Source of the DNA: Desertimonas sp963772825
GTDB taxonomy: Bacteria > Actinomycetota > Acidimicrobiia > Acidimicrobiales > Ilumatobacteraceae
DNA: 64,000 nucleotides
Assembly: GCA_963772825.1 (NCBI GenBank)
Contig: CAVYYX010000006.1
Span: forward strand, 124,001-188,000
Direction of reading: 5' to 3'
Under the pieces are notes generated by a model, which did not search any database, was not told the DNA's origin, and was given only the letters and a program-made list of their open reading frames with translations. Made by a program: the position numbers and the translations under genes. Numbering within the stretch: the stretch's first letter is position 1; each line of letters starts with the position of its first letter. Below are positions 15,286-25,109 of this stretch, piece after piece.

Positions 15286-16922
15286 ATGAGCCGCAAACGG
15301 CTCGTCATCGCGGGATTCTGCTCACGCTGCTCGTCGTCGGCGCCGGGTACGTGGCGATCAACCTGCATCGGCGCGGCCACACGACCGGCGACGACTTTGC
15401 GCTGTACCTCCGCATGGCCATGAGCCTGTTCGAGGGCAACATCGCCGACGTCATCTCCGACAACCGCTTCCTCTACGACCACAGCGTGGCGGTGACCCCG
15501 CCGATCTATCCGTGGGGCTGGCCGCTGCTGCTGTCGCCGTTCGTGCGCGTCTGGGGCATCGACTTCGACCGCTTGAAGCTCGTCGAGGTCGCCGTGTTCT
15601 GCGCCTGGCTGGTGCTCTACCACGGCATCGCCCGCCGCCGGGCCGGGCGCATCGTCGCCTTCGCCCTGACGGCGGTGTTCGCCACGTCGTACGTCTACCT
15701 CGTGTACACCGATCAGCTGCTCACCGAGTACCCCCACATGCTCGCCGTGGCGGTGGTGATCTGGTGGCTCGATCGCGTGATGGACCGCACCAGGCTCACC
15801 GCGGCTTCGACCCGTGACCTGGTCATTCTCGGGCTGCTCGCCGTTGCCGCCTACAACGTGCGCCGCGAGGGGCTGATGCTCGTGTTCGCCATCGCCGCCG
15901 CCCAGCTCGTCGACCTCGGGGCGACCAGGTGGGGTCGAGCTGGACGCCAACGGTTCAGCGACATGCCGTGGAAGGCACTGCTCACGCCGCACCTGACGTT
16001 CGCCGCCGGGGCCGTGATCTTTCAGCTCTTGTTGCCATCGACGCTGGTCCCCGACAACGGCAACAGCAGGCGATTCATCGCCACTCGACTGTGGAGCCTC
16101 GACAACGGCACGACGTCGGGGAACCGGCCGCAATATCCCGCCCACCTCGTCAGCCAACTCGGGCTCCACGAGCCGGCCGTGTTCGGGCGGTGGTTGATCG
16201 GCTTGGCGGCGCTCGGCGCGGTCGTCGCCAGCATCAAGGCGCCGCGGCGCAATGTGCCCCTCGCCGTGCTCTGTCTCACGACGATGCTCGTGATCGGCAC
16301 CCACCTGCGGATGGTGTCGCGCTACTACATGCAGATCACTCCATTGATCCTGTTGTTCGTGGCGCTGCTCGGGTTCTACGTCGTCGGCTGGCTCGGGCGC
16401 TTGGTCGCTCGTCGGCCGCTGTCGTTGGGTTGGCGCCGGACGGTTGCCGTGATCACCGCCGCCCCGTTCCTGTGGCTGGCCGTGTACCACGCCACCGATC
16501 TGCCCCGGCGAGTCGACGCCGCCCAGGCGTACAACGACGCCGGCAACACCCAACGCGGCCCGGCCCTGGAGCAGTACCAGGTCGCCATGGATGCGATCGA
16601 CAAGTACACCCGCCCTGGCGACATCGTCGTCTACTACCGGGCGAGGACGGCGACCCTGTACACCGGCCGGACAGCCCTGCAGACCACGTCGTTCAACAAT
16701 CTGGTGGCGAACGGCGACTGGTTCATGCAGAACAAGAAGGAGAACTACTCGCAGGTGGTGGCGACGGCCGAGCAGCTCACTGCGTCCGGCTTCGAGCTCG
16801 TGTGGGAGAACGACGACTGGCGGCTGTGGCGAATTCCCGACGAGCCCGTCGAGCTGGCCCCGAGTTCACCGGATGTTCAACCGGTGTTCGACAACGACAA
16901 GGTCGTCGGTTCACCGCCGTAA
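15286..16922 (+). CDS. GT-C type membrane glycosyltransferase (frame broken near 15312)
   Basis: About 545 aa, with roughly ten hydrophobic spans and a soluble C-terminal domain of about 150 residues. It resembles the ArnT/PMT-like GT-C superfamily, which transfers sugars from polyprenyl-phosphate donors at the outer face of the membrane. The expected acidic residues in the first outer loop are present (TTGDDFALYLRMA). The N-terminal start MSRKRLVIAG (ATG 15286) and the first span ILLTLLVVGAGYVAIN are in different frames. One missing base in the GGG run near 15312 rejoins them; without this the longest uninterrupted start is GTG 15351. The C-terminal segment VVYYRARTATLYTGRTALQTT is seen in related actinobacterial proteins. 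The acceptor is unknown. Confidence 0.7.
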
Positions 16923-16955
16923 CTCGTCCGGCACACGGTCGGCACCGACCTCGGG

Positions 16956-17955
16956 TCACACGTCGGCGCCGAGGTCCTCGAGGATCGTCTCGACCTCGGC
17001 GGCGATGTCGATCGCCAAGATCTCGGCCCCATCTGCGTTGAGATGGAAGCCGTCGGACTGGCGGACCGGCTTGGCCTTGCCGTCTCGGGGGTCGACGACC
17101 AGCTCGGCGATGTTGCCGTTGCGACCGTCGAACATCTCCCACGTGTCGACGAACACGGCGTCGGGGAAGCCCTCCAGCGCCTCGCGCACGGCCTGGTCCT
17201 GGACCTCCAGGCGAGCCGTGAAGGCGGGGTCCTGAGCGTTGGGGATGCCCACCCAGATCACCCGGCGGTCGGGATTCTCGGTCAGCAGCTCCATCACCAC
17301 ACTGACCCGGCGGGCATATTCGGCCTTCCACTCGGCCGCGTTGTCCGCAGTGACCTGGGGTACGACGACGTCGAGCCCGCACGTCCCCGCCCCGTTCGGG
17401 CACGGCTCGGTGAGGCCCTGGGCATCGTTGCCCCCAAACGTCACGATCACGATGTCGGGACTGCTGGTGTCCAGCGAGTCGGCGAGGTGCGCCGGCCAGT
17501 CGTGGAAATCGGGACGGGCGAGACCTGAGGACACGACGTAGTCGACGTCGGCGTCGACCAGCCCGGTCTCGTCGAGGATCCGCTGGAGGTAGGGGAAGAA
17601 GGTCCCGGCGTCGCTGTCACCGACGATGAGCACCTCGGCGGGGTTGTCCTCGGTGGGTGGGCCGGTCTCCTCCGGTTCGGTCGGCGGAGTGGTGGGCGGC
17701 GACGTCGCCGCCACTACCTGGGCAGACGCGCCGTCGGAGACACCCGCCACGGCGACCGTCGTCGACGACTCGCCCGGAAGCGTCGACCTCCGGGGCGTCA
17801 CCCTGACGATCGATCAGCGTGCTCACCCCGCGGACGGCCCCGAACAACCCGAGCCCGAGGGCGGCAACGACCACAAGACGCCGCATCGCGTAGCGGTGCT
17901 GGCTGACCGGACGCCGCGACCGGGACATTTCTCGCGACGGGGTCCGCTCGGCCAT
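16956..17955 (-). CDS. Membrane-anchored SGNH/GDSL hydrolase-like protein (frame broken near 17800)
   Basis: About 330 aa after joining two frames. The N-terminal frame (ATG 17955, MAERTPSREMSRSR) encodes one membrane span, LVVVAALGLGLFGAVRGVS. After the break come a Ser/Thr/Pro-rich linker and the catalytic domain. SGNH features are block I VLIVGDSDAG (Ser of GDS), block III TFGGNDAQG and block V SDGFHLNADGAE with the His. The domain resembles the SGNH domains linked to acyltransferases (as in OafA-type proteins), which modify exported sugars, so wall or glycan O-acyl chemistry outside the membrane is likely. It is convergent with the GT-C gene, which may act on the same glycan. The break is probably an error. 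Confidence 0.7.
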
Positions 17956-18081
17956 CGCCGATGTATCGTACGGCCTCGCTGCGGTGGGATGGGTGTTCCC
18001 CTCCTCCGCACGACAGCGGCCGGCGACCGCAACCGCGTCGTCGGAAACACAACCCGGTAGTCCCGGGAAGGGGAGGACAAG

Positions 18082-19284
18082 ATGAGGAGCAGGCGACTGC
18101 TTGCCGCAGGGTTTGCTGCGGCGATCGGCATCGCAGGCGTGACGATCGGATCCGGTTCGCTCGAGCGCGTCGAGCGGTGGCGGACTCTGTGAGGGCATTG
18201 ACATCGGCGCACTCGCCGGGTCCGCCCCCGCCGGGACCGAATCCGCGGGCACTGCAGCGGACGGCACGGAGCCGGCGGCAACGGAACCGGCTGGTACGGA
18301 ACCCTCCGGCACCGAGCCGGCGGGCAGCGCGCAGCGGCGGCCGAGGGTGCCACCACCGTCGCCTTGATGTTCGACGTCACCGGCCGCGGTGACAAGTCGT
18401 TCAACGACGCCGCGGCTTCCGGACTCGACCAGGCCGTGGCCGAATTCGGCGACGCGATTGCTGCGACCGAGTCGCCGCCCCAATCCGCCGACGACCGTGC
18501 CGAGCGGGTCGCCGCCGCCGCTGAGGGCGGGAACCAATTGGTGATCGCCACCGGGTTCCTGTGGTTGGACACGATCACCCAGGCGTCGGCCGCATACCCC
18601 GACACACACTTCCTGCTCATCGACTCTGTCGTCGAGGCCGACAACGTGCACAACATCGTGTTCGCAGAGGAGCAGGGGTCGTTCCTCGTCGGCGCCGCCG
18701 CCGCCTTGCAGTCCGAGAGCGGAAAGCTCGGCTTCGTCGGGGGTATCCCCAACGAGTTGATCAAGAAGTTCGAGGCCGGGTTCGTGGCCGGCGCCGAGTG
18801 CGTCAACCCCGACGTAGAGGTGTTCGTCGAGTACATCTCCGATGATCCGGTTATCGGCTTCAACGATCCCGCAGCTGGCAAGGACATCGGTGCGGCGATG
18901 TTCGAGGATGACGCCGATGTCGTCTATGCGGCCGCGGGCGCGTCCGGCAACGGAGTGCTCGAGGCGGCTGCCGAAGCGGGCGAACCGGGCGAGACGTGGA
19001 CGATCGGTGTCGACAGCGACCTTTATGGCCAGGTCGACGCCGACCTCCAGCCATATGTACTGACGTCGATGCTGAAGAACGTCGGCCTCGCCGTGTACAA
19101 CACGATCGTCTCGGAAATGGAAGGGACGTTCGCGCCAGGAGTCGAGAACTACGACTTGAGCGTCGGCGGCGTCGGCTACTCGACGTCGGGTGGGTTCATC
19201 GACGCCTACGTCCCGACATTGGAAGGCTTGGCGGCGCTGATCGCCGACGGCACGATCGTGGTGCCGGCCACGGTCGAGGAGTGA
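18082..19284 (+). CDS. BMP-family ABC transporter substrate-binding protein (two frame breaks)
   Basis: About 400 aa when the frames are joined. The signal peptide (MRSRRLLAAGFAAAIGIAG) is followed by a Thr/Glu/Pro/Gly-rich spacer with repeated GTEPA units, then the BMP/Med periplasmic-binding domain from VALMFDVTGRGDKSFNDAA. Typical blocks are DDRAERVAAAAEGGNQLVIA, HFLLIDSVV, EEQGSFLVGAAAAL, GKLGFVGG and VVYAAAGASGNGV. Frame breaks lie near 18155-18165 and 18340. A Cys after the signal (GGGLCEG) may be the lipidation site, but the break obscures it. BMP proteins bind purine nucleosides or related ligands. It heads an importer operon with a good RBS (GGGGAGG). Confidence 0.8.
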
Positions 19285-19389
19285 TCAGCTCGAACTGACC
19301 AACGTGTGGAGGGCGCCTGCTCCAACCGGGGCAGGCGCCCTCGTCGCGTTCCGGCTCGGCACCACAAATCGACTAGAACGGCGAGGAAC

Positions 19390-21027
19390 ATGAGTGTCGT
19401 GGCGGAGCCCATCGACCGGCGGACGGCCTCCGGCGCCGACTACGCCATCGAGCTGCGCGACATCGTCAAGCGCTTCCCCGGCGTCGTCGCCAACGACGGC
19501 GTCAACCTCAAGGTCCGTCGGGGCACGGTCCACGCCATCGTCGGCGAGAACGGCGCCGGCAAGTCGACGTTGATGAAGACGCTGTACGGGGCCCACCAAC
19601 CGGACGAGGGAACGATCCTCGTCGACGGCGAGGTCCAGCACTTCCGCTCGCCGGCAGCGGCGATCCGCCACGGCATCGGCATGGTCTTCCAACACTTCAT
19701 GCTCGCCGACAACTTCACGGTGTGGGAGAACATCGTGCTCGGCAACGAGCCGGGTTGGCCGGTGCTCGCCCGCAATGCCGCTCGCCGCAAGATCCGCGCC
19801 CTCGGTAGTCGCTACGGGCTGGAGATCGATCCCGACGACCTCGTCTCTGACCTCGGAGTCGGCGAGAAGCAGCGAGTCGAGATCCTCAAGGTGCTGTATC
19901 GCGGCGCCGAGATCCTCATCCTCGACGAGCCCACAGCCGTGCTCGTCCCCCACGAGGTGGACGAGCTGTTCGCCTCGCTGCGCGAGCTGACCGCCAGCAA
20001 GGCGACAGTGATCTTCATCTCCCACAAGCTCGACGAGGTACTCGAATACGCCGACGCGATCACCGTGATCCGTGCCGGGAAGACGGTTGGTGAGGTCGAC
20101 GACCCGTCCACCGTCACCGCCGAGGAGCTCGCCGAGATGATGGTCGGCTCCGAGCTGCCGTCGCCGGAGACACGCGAGAGCACGGTGACCGACCGGGTCC
20201 TGCTCAGTGTCCGCGATCTGGCCGTGGAACCCGACGCCCACGTCGGCGAGGTCACCCTCGGAATCACGACGAGTGCCGACCTGTTCACGGGCGCACCAGG
20301 GGCGATGGCTCGGCATCGCCCGCTCGACGGGGTGTCGATCGACATCCACGCGGGCGAAATCGTCGGCATCGCCGGCGTCGAGGGCAACGGACAGACCGAA
20401 CTGATCGACGCCATCGTCGGCCTCGTCCAGTCCACGGGCACCGTCCTGCTCGACGGCAGCGACGTCAGCACGCTGTCGACGCTCGACCGGCGCACGGCCG
20501 GGATCGGCCTGATCCCCGAGGACCGCCAGCGTGACGGAATGGTCCTCGCCATGCCGCTGTGGGAGAACGTGCTGCTCGGCCACCAGTCGAGTGGCGAGTT
20601 CACCGACCGCGGGTTGATCGACCGCGATGCCTGCCGCCGGCGCGCCGACGAGGTCGTGCGCGGGTTCGACGTGCGCACGCCGAGCATCGACGTGCGGGCG
20701 TTCACGCTGTCGGGCGGCAACCAGCAAAAGCTGATCGTCGGCCGGGAGATGCTCGCCAAGCCGACCGTGCTGATCGCCGCCCATCCCACACGCGGCGTCG
20801 ACGTCGGCGCCCAGGCGGTCATCTGGGACATCCTGCGCGACGCCCGGGCGGCCGGCCTGGCCACTCTCCTGATCTCCGCCGATCTGGAGGAGCTGATCGG
20901 CCTCTCCGACCGACTGCTCGTGATGCTTCGAGGCCGGATCGTCGCCGACCTCAACCCGGCAACCGTGAGTCAGGGCGATCTTGGCGCCTACATGACCGGC
21001 GCACTGACGCAAGGCGAACAAGCATGA
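19390..21027 (+). CDS. ABC transporter ATP-binding protein, BMP/nucleoside type (duplicated ATPase)
   Basis: A 545-aa protein with two ATPase domains in tandem, as in the RbsA/NupA-type importers. The first domain has Walker A GENGAGKST near residue 58, an atypical signature LGVGEKQRVE and Walker B ILILDEPT. The second has GVEGNGQTE in place of Walker A, signature SGGNQQK and IAAHPTRGVDVG in place of Walker B, so the second site is probably weak or inactive, as usual in this family. The start at ATG 19390 follows GGCGAGGAA. It is coupled to the permease by ATGA. With the preceding binding protein and two following permeases it completes one nucleoside-type importer. Confidence 0.9.
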   Translation: MSVVAEPIDRRTASGADYAIELRDIVKRFPGVVANDGVNLKVRRGTVHAIVGENGAGKSTLMKTLYGAHQPDEGTILVDGEVQHFRSPAAAIRHGIGMVFQHFMLADNFTVWENIVLGNEPGWPVLARNAARRKIRALGSRYGLEIDPDDLVSDLGVGEKQRVEILKVLYRGAEILILDEPTAVLVPHEVDELFASLRELTASKATVIFISHKLDEVLEYADAITVIRAGKTVGEVDDPSTVTAEELAEMMVGSELPSPETRESTVTDRVLLSVRDLAVEPDAHVGEVTLGITTSADLFTGAPGAMARHRPLDGVSIDIHAGEIVGIAGVEGNGQTELIDAIVGLVQSTGTVLLDGSDVSTLSTLDRRTAGIGLIPEDRQRDGMVLAMPLWENVLLGHQSSGEFTDRGLIDRDACRRRADEVVRGFDVRTPSIDVRAFTLSGGNQQKLIVGREMLAKPTVLIAAHPTRGVDVGAQAVIWDILRDARAAGLATLLISADLEELIGLSDRLLVMLRGRIVADLNPATVSQGDLGAYMTGALTQGEQA

Positions 21028-22182
21028 GTCGCAAGTTGCTCTACGGGGTGGCCGCCCCGGTGTTCGCCGCCATTGTCGCCATCGCCGTGTCGTCGATAGC
21101 GCTGTTGATCGCCGGTGAGAGCCCACGCACGACGTTCTTGGAGATGTGGAAGTCGATCGACAGCACCGCCTCGGTCGTCGCCATCGTCAATCGCGCCGTG
21201 CCGTACTACGTCGCCGGTGTCGCCGTGGCGATCGGGTTCATCATGCGCCTGTTCAACATCGGAGTCGACGGCCAGCACCAGCTCGCAGCCCTGTTCGCCG
21301 CCGCTTTCGGATTCGGGATCGGCTCGTGGGGGCTGCCGGCGCCCCTCTACGTCGCCTCGATCTTCGTCGTCGCCGTGCTCGTGGCGATGGCCTGGGCCTC
21401 GATCGCCGCCGTGCTCAAGGTCACCCGCAACGTCAACGAAGTGATCTCGACGATCATGCTCAACTTCATCGCCAGCCAGCTGATCTTCTACCTGCTTCGC
21501 AACCACTGGAATCGGAGCACGAGTCTGGTCGCGGAAACCGGACCGTTGCCAAGCGGCGGCCCGGATCCCCAACCTCAACAGCCTGTTCGAAGCGATCGGG
21601 TTCCACTTCCCGGCGAACGTCATCCTCCACGGGTTCCTGCCGATCGCCATCGTCATCGGGATCGCCTATCACGTCGTGCTCAACCGCAGCCGGTTCGGCT
21701 TCGACCTGCGCGTGTCGGGCCAGAATCCGGCGGCTGCCAAGGCGTCCGGAATCAACCCGAAACGAATGGTCCTGCTGACGTTCTTGATCTCCGGTGGCAT
21801 CGCCGGACTGATCGGGCTCGCCCCGCTCCTCGCCGACCCGCAGTACGGCAAGTACGGCGACCAGTTCCCCCAGGGCCTCGGGTTTACCGGCCTGTCACTT
21901 GCACTCCTCGGTCGAAATCATCCGGTCGGCATCGCCGCCGCCGCGCTCGTGTGGGCAACGATCGAGCGAGCGACGCAGCGACTCAGCTTCATCGACATTC
22001 CCCAGGAGATCGGCATCATCTTGCAGGGCTCGTTCCTGCTCGCCGCAGTCGTCGCTTACGAGGTCGTGCGGCGCAAGGCCGAAGAGGCCGAGACCAGGGC
22101 GATGGCACGGCGCTCAGCGATGCCGACCGCCCCGACGCCTCCACCAGTGGCGCCGCCCGATGCGTTGGGAGCGACGACGTGA
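21024..22182 (+). CDS. ABC transporter permease, BMP/nucleoside type (frame broken near 21555)
   Basis: A membrane permease of the branched-chain/ribose-like permease fold, about 385 aa, with eight or more spans. The N-terminal frame carries YYVAGVAVAIGFIMRLFNIG, the family motif before DGQ, and the NEVISTIMLNFIA loop that contacts the ATPase. After GPLPSGG the frame slips; the next frame continues with RIPNLNSLFEAIGFHFPANV, then VSGQNPAAAKASGI and GLGFTGLSLALLGRNHPVG. One extra base near 21548-21562 explains the break. It is coupled to the ATPase gene. Its stop overlaps a GTG that was probably the original start of the next permease. Confidence 0.8.
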
Positions 22183-22184
22183 CG

Positions 22185-22260
22185 TCACTGCGTTCCCCGG
22201 CCACGCCACTACTGCCGCGCAGCTGCTGGCCGCTCCCTCGCTGGCGCTCGGTCGCTCGCA
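22185..22260 (-). repeat. Dispersed intergenic repeat, copy 3 (inverted)
   Basis: A 76-nt minus-strand copy of the element seen at 615 and 24172: TGCGAGCGACCGAGCGCCAG at its left, GTGGCCGGGGAACGCAGTGA at its right, with about 10 extra nt in the middle. It sits 6 nt inside the GTG (22179) that overlaps the upstream permease stop, and so separates that GTG from the body of the second permease. A further inverted repeat, GGAACGCG (22305) with CGCGTTCC (about 22331), follows at once. Confidence 0.7.
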
Positions 22261-22279
22261 TCAGACGGGCGGGTCGAGC

Positions 22280-23740
22280 ATGACAGCGGTGACTGCAAAT
22301 GGGTGGAACGCGACGGCTTCGCGGGGACTTACGCGTTCCCGGGCCGCTGTGGCTGTGGGGTGCGCTGGCGACCGTGCTGGCGATGTCGATCACCCGGGCG
22401 ATCACCGACAACGACGACCTGACGTCGTCGGGAACGATGAGCGTGGCGATCCGCACGGCGGCGCCGATCGCGATGGCGGGTCTGGCAGGGCTGTACGCCG
22501 AACGCAGCGGCACCGTCAACATCGGTCTCGAAGGGATGATGATCCTCGGCACCGTCGTCGGCGGCTGGTGGGGCTGGGAGTTCGGCCCGTGGGGTGCGCT
22601 GCTCGGCGGTGCTGTCGGCGGGTTGTTCGGTGGTCTCCTGCTCGCCCTCGTCACGACAACCTTCGGCGTCAACCACATCGTCGCCGGCTTCGCCATCAAC
22701 ATCCTCGCCCCGGGCATCGCCCGGTTCATGTCGACGACGTTGTTCGTCGGTGAGCAGGGTGGCTCTCTCACCAACTCACCCGGCGTCACGGGCGACATCG
22801 GCGAGTTCACGATGCCGTTCCTCGCCGGCGGCTCCTTGTTCGGCAACGAAACGGCCGATGCGCTCGGGCGCATCGACGAGTGGAACTGGTTCGTCGTGTC
22901 CGACGTCGCCGGAATGCTCCGGGGACTGATCGCAGGAGTGCGCTACGACGTGCTCGTCGGCGTCGCGCTGTTCGCCGCCACCGTGTTCCTGCTGTGGCAC
23001 ACGCGCTTCGGACTGCGTCTGCGTTCGGCCGGTGAACACCCGAGCGCCGCCGACTCACTCGGCGTCCGCGTGCATCTGTTCCGCTACATCGGGGCGGCGA
23101 TCTCGGGCGCCCTGGCCGGGCTCGGCGGTGCAATGCTGGTGATCTCCGCAGGGCGCTACAGCCAGGGCCAGACCGTCGGGAAAGGGTTCTTGGGTTTGGC
23201 GACCCTTGTCGTCGGAAACTGGCGGCCGGTCGGAGTCGCCATCGGCGCCTCGATCTTCGGGTTCTTCGAAGGGATCACCCAACGGCTGCGGCCCTGAAGA
23301 GCTCGTCCTCGCCCTCCTCCTCGCCGCCGCCCTGCTTGCTCATTGCGGGCACGGTGTATGCGTTCGTCACGAAGGGGGCGACGGCGATGAAGCTGGTCGC
23401 CGTCGGCGTGAGCGCGTTCGGCATGTTCGTCGTGCTGCGAGCGTTCTTCTACGAGCTCGGGGGCAGCGTGTGGATTTTCCTGCTGTGGCTCGTCGCCGGT
23501 TTGGCGATCACCACCGCCGGAATGGTCGGCGCCTCGCGTTGCGGCAGCGTTGCCGCGGCGATCACGGCGATAGCCGGCGTCGCAGCCCTGTTCGTCTACC
23601 TGCGCCTCGACGAGATCCCCGGCGAATTCGTCCCGATGCTGCCCTACGTCGTGACGCTCGTCGTCGTTTCATCACGCGGCCAGGCCCTGCGCCCGCCGGC
23701 CGCAGCCGGCGAACCGTGGTTCAAGGGCCAGCAGAGCTAG
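22280..23740 (+). CDS. ABC transporter permease 2, BMP/nucleoside type (several frame breaks)
   Basis: The second permease of the importer, about 480 aa after repair. The core frame (22345-23297) shows AIRTAAPIAMAGLAGLYAER, SGTVNIGLEGMMILG (the family hallmark), NHIVAGFAINILA and GRYSQGQTVGKGFLGLATLV. Breaks lie near 22340, at T23295 and at T23340. Removing each single T restores an unbroken C-terminus with three more spans, ending PPAAAGEPWFKGQQS at TAG 23738. The proposed ATG 22280 (MTAVTANGWN) follows the inverted repeat copy; the original start may have been GTG 22179. The last 20 bp overlap the convergent queF gene. Confidence 0.75.
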
Positions 23741-24113
23741 AACGTTCGGCGGTCGCGCTGATCGTGATGCCGCCGCGTGGGCGCTGGGTGAGCGTGACGG
23801 TGACCGACGCGGCCTTGGCGGTGTCGAAGATCTCGCCGGCGATCTCGGCGGCCAGCGCCTCGGCGAACACCGGGCGGTCGCGGAACCCCCACAAATAGAG
23901 CTTGAGGCTCTTGCTCTCGACGCACCACTCGCCCGGCACGTAGGCGATCTCCACCGCCGAGATGTCGGGCTGGCCGGTGATCGGACACACCGACGTCAGC
24001 TCCTCGGTCGTGAATCGGACCTCCGTGACGTGGGCGGGGGCGGGGAACACCTCGACGTGGTCGATTGCGTGCCGCACCGTGGTTCCGAGCACGGTCAATT
24101 CGCCGCGTTCCAT
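23721..24113 (-). CDS. queF: NADPH-dependent preQ0 reductase QueF (short type)
   Basis: A 130-aa enzyme of the tunnelling (T-) fold. It reduces the nitrile of 7-cyano-7-deazaguanine to preQ1, the last step before tRNA insertion in queuosine synthesis. The catalytic Cys is in TSVCPITGQPD (near residue 40), with the partner Glu in WCVESKSLKLYL. The length fits the unimodular YkvM-type QueF, which works as a homo-oligomer in the cytosol. The start is ATG 24113; residues possible upstream of it are unlike the family. No other queuosine gene is nearby, and the 3' end overlaps the permease 3' end by 20 bp, so it is a lone gene on this strand. Confidence 0.9.
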   Translation of the reverse strand: MERGELTVLGTTVRHAIDHVEVFPAPAHVTEVRFTTEELTSVCPITGQPDISAVEIAYVPGEWCVESKSLKLYLWGFRDRPVFAEALAAEIAGEIFDTAKAASVTVTLTQRPRGGITISATAERSSSAGP

Positions 24114-24171
24114 GGCCGGGACGCTACTCACGGCATCTACATTGAACCTTGTGCTGAGCCGCGTGATCCGT

Positions 24172-24237
24172 TGCGAGCGACCGAGCACCAGCGAGGGAGC
24201 GGCTAGCAACGGCCTGCGTGGCCGGGGAACGCAATGA
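24172..24237 (+). repeat. Dispersed intergenic repeat, copy 2, supplying a start region
   Basis: A 66-nt copy of the repeat at 615. Its 3' end, GCCGGGGAACGCAATGA, contains both the only Shine-Dalgarno-like run (GGGGAA) and the ATG (24234) of the PhyH gene, so the element has become the translation-start region of this gene. It lies between the divergent queF and PhyH genes, so the PhyH promoter must be in or just before it. Confidence 0.75.
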
Positions 24238-25109
24238 GCGTGCTGAGTCCCGCCGATGTCGATCGTTATCGGCAGGACGGTTTCCTCGTGGTCGAGGGTT
24301 TCGCGCCGGCGGAGACCTGCGCGGCGCTCAAGCACCGGGCCGTGGAGATCGTCGAGGCGTGGGAGCCGACCGCCGAGCGCACCGTGTTCACCACCGATCA
24401 GCAGGAGCGCACGAGCAACCGGGAGTTCCTCGAATCAGGTTCCTCGATCTGGTGCTTCTTCGAGGCCGACGCGTTCGACGAGTCCGGCGAGCTGGGCCAG
24501 GACAAGATCCTGAGCATCAACAAGATCGGCCACGCGATGCACGACCTCGATCCGGTGTTCGAGTCGTTCAGCTACGCGCCGGAGCTCGCCGAGGTCGCCC
24601 TGGACATCGGGATCAGCGATCCAGTGGCGATCCAGTCGATGTACATCTTCAAGCAGCCGCACATCGGCGGCGAGGTCAACTGCCACCAGGACGCGACGTT
24701 CCTCTACACCGAACCGCTCAGCGTCGTCGGCTTCTGGTTCGCCATCGAGGACGCCACGCTCGAGAACGGCTGCCTGTGGGCCCAGCCCGGCGGCCACCGC
24801 GGACCGCTGCGTCAGCGCTTCGAACGGGCAGGGGCGACGAACGACGACGGAACGCGGTTCGTGCCGCTCGACGACACCCCGTTGCCCGAACCGCCGGAGG
24901 GCCTCGTGCCGATCGAGGCGGCGGCAGGCACGCTCGTCGTGCTCAATGGCTTGCTCCCCCACTGGAGCGACGTCAACCGCTCGCCGACGAGCCGCCATGC
25001 CTACAGCCTCCACTGCATCGACGGGACGGCGCGCTACCCCGACTCGAACTGGTTGCAGCGGCCGGCGTCGATGCCCTTGCGCTCACTCGATCGGGTCGCC
25101 GCAGGCTGA
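24234..25109 (+). CDS. Phytanoyl-CoA dioxygenase (PhyH) family protein
   Basis: A 291-aa Fe(II)/2-oxoglutarate oxygenase. The iron ligands are seen as CHQDATFL (HxD, near residue 148) and the distal His in LLPHWSDVNRSPTSRHAYSLH near 240, where the Arg/Ser that bind 2-oxoglutarate also lie. PhyH-family enzymes hydroxylate phytanoyl-CoA, secondary metabolites or other small molecules; the substrate is not predictable. The stop overlaps the adenosine deaminase start (TGATG), so its product probably acts in the same nucleoside-linked pathway, for example on a modified base or sugar. That link is inference. Its start lies inside a dispersed repeat. Confidence 0.85.
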   Translation: MSVLSPADVDRYRQDGFLVVEGFAPAETCAALKHRAVEIVEAWEPTAERTVFTTDQQERTSNREFLESGSSIWCFFEADAFDESGELGQDKILSINKIGHAMHDLDPVFESFSYAPELAEVALDIGISDPVAIQSMYIFKQPHIGGEVNCHQDATFLYTEPLSVVGFWFAIEDATLENGCLWAQPGGHRGPLRQRFERAGATNDDGTRFVPLDDTPLPEPPEGLVPIEAAAGTLVVLNGLLPHWSDVNRSPTSRHAYSLHCIDGTARYPDSNWLQRPASMPLRSLDRVAAG

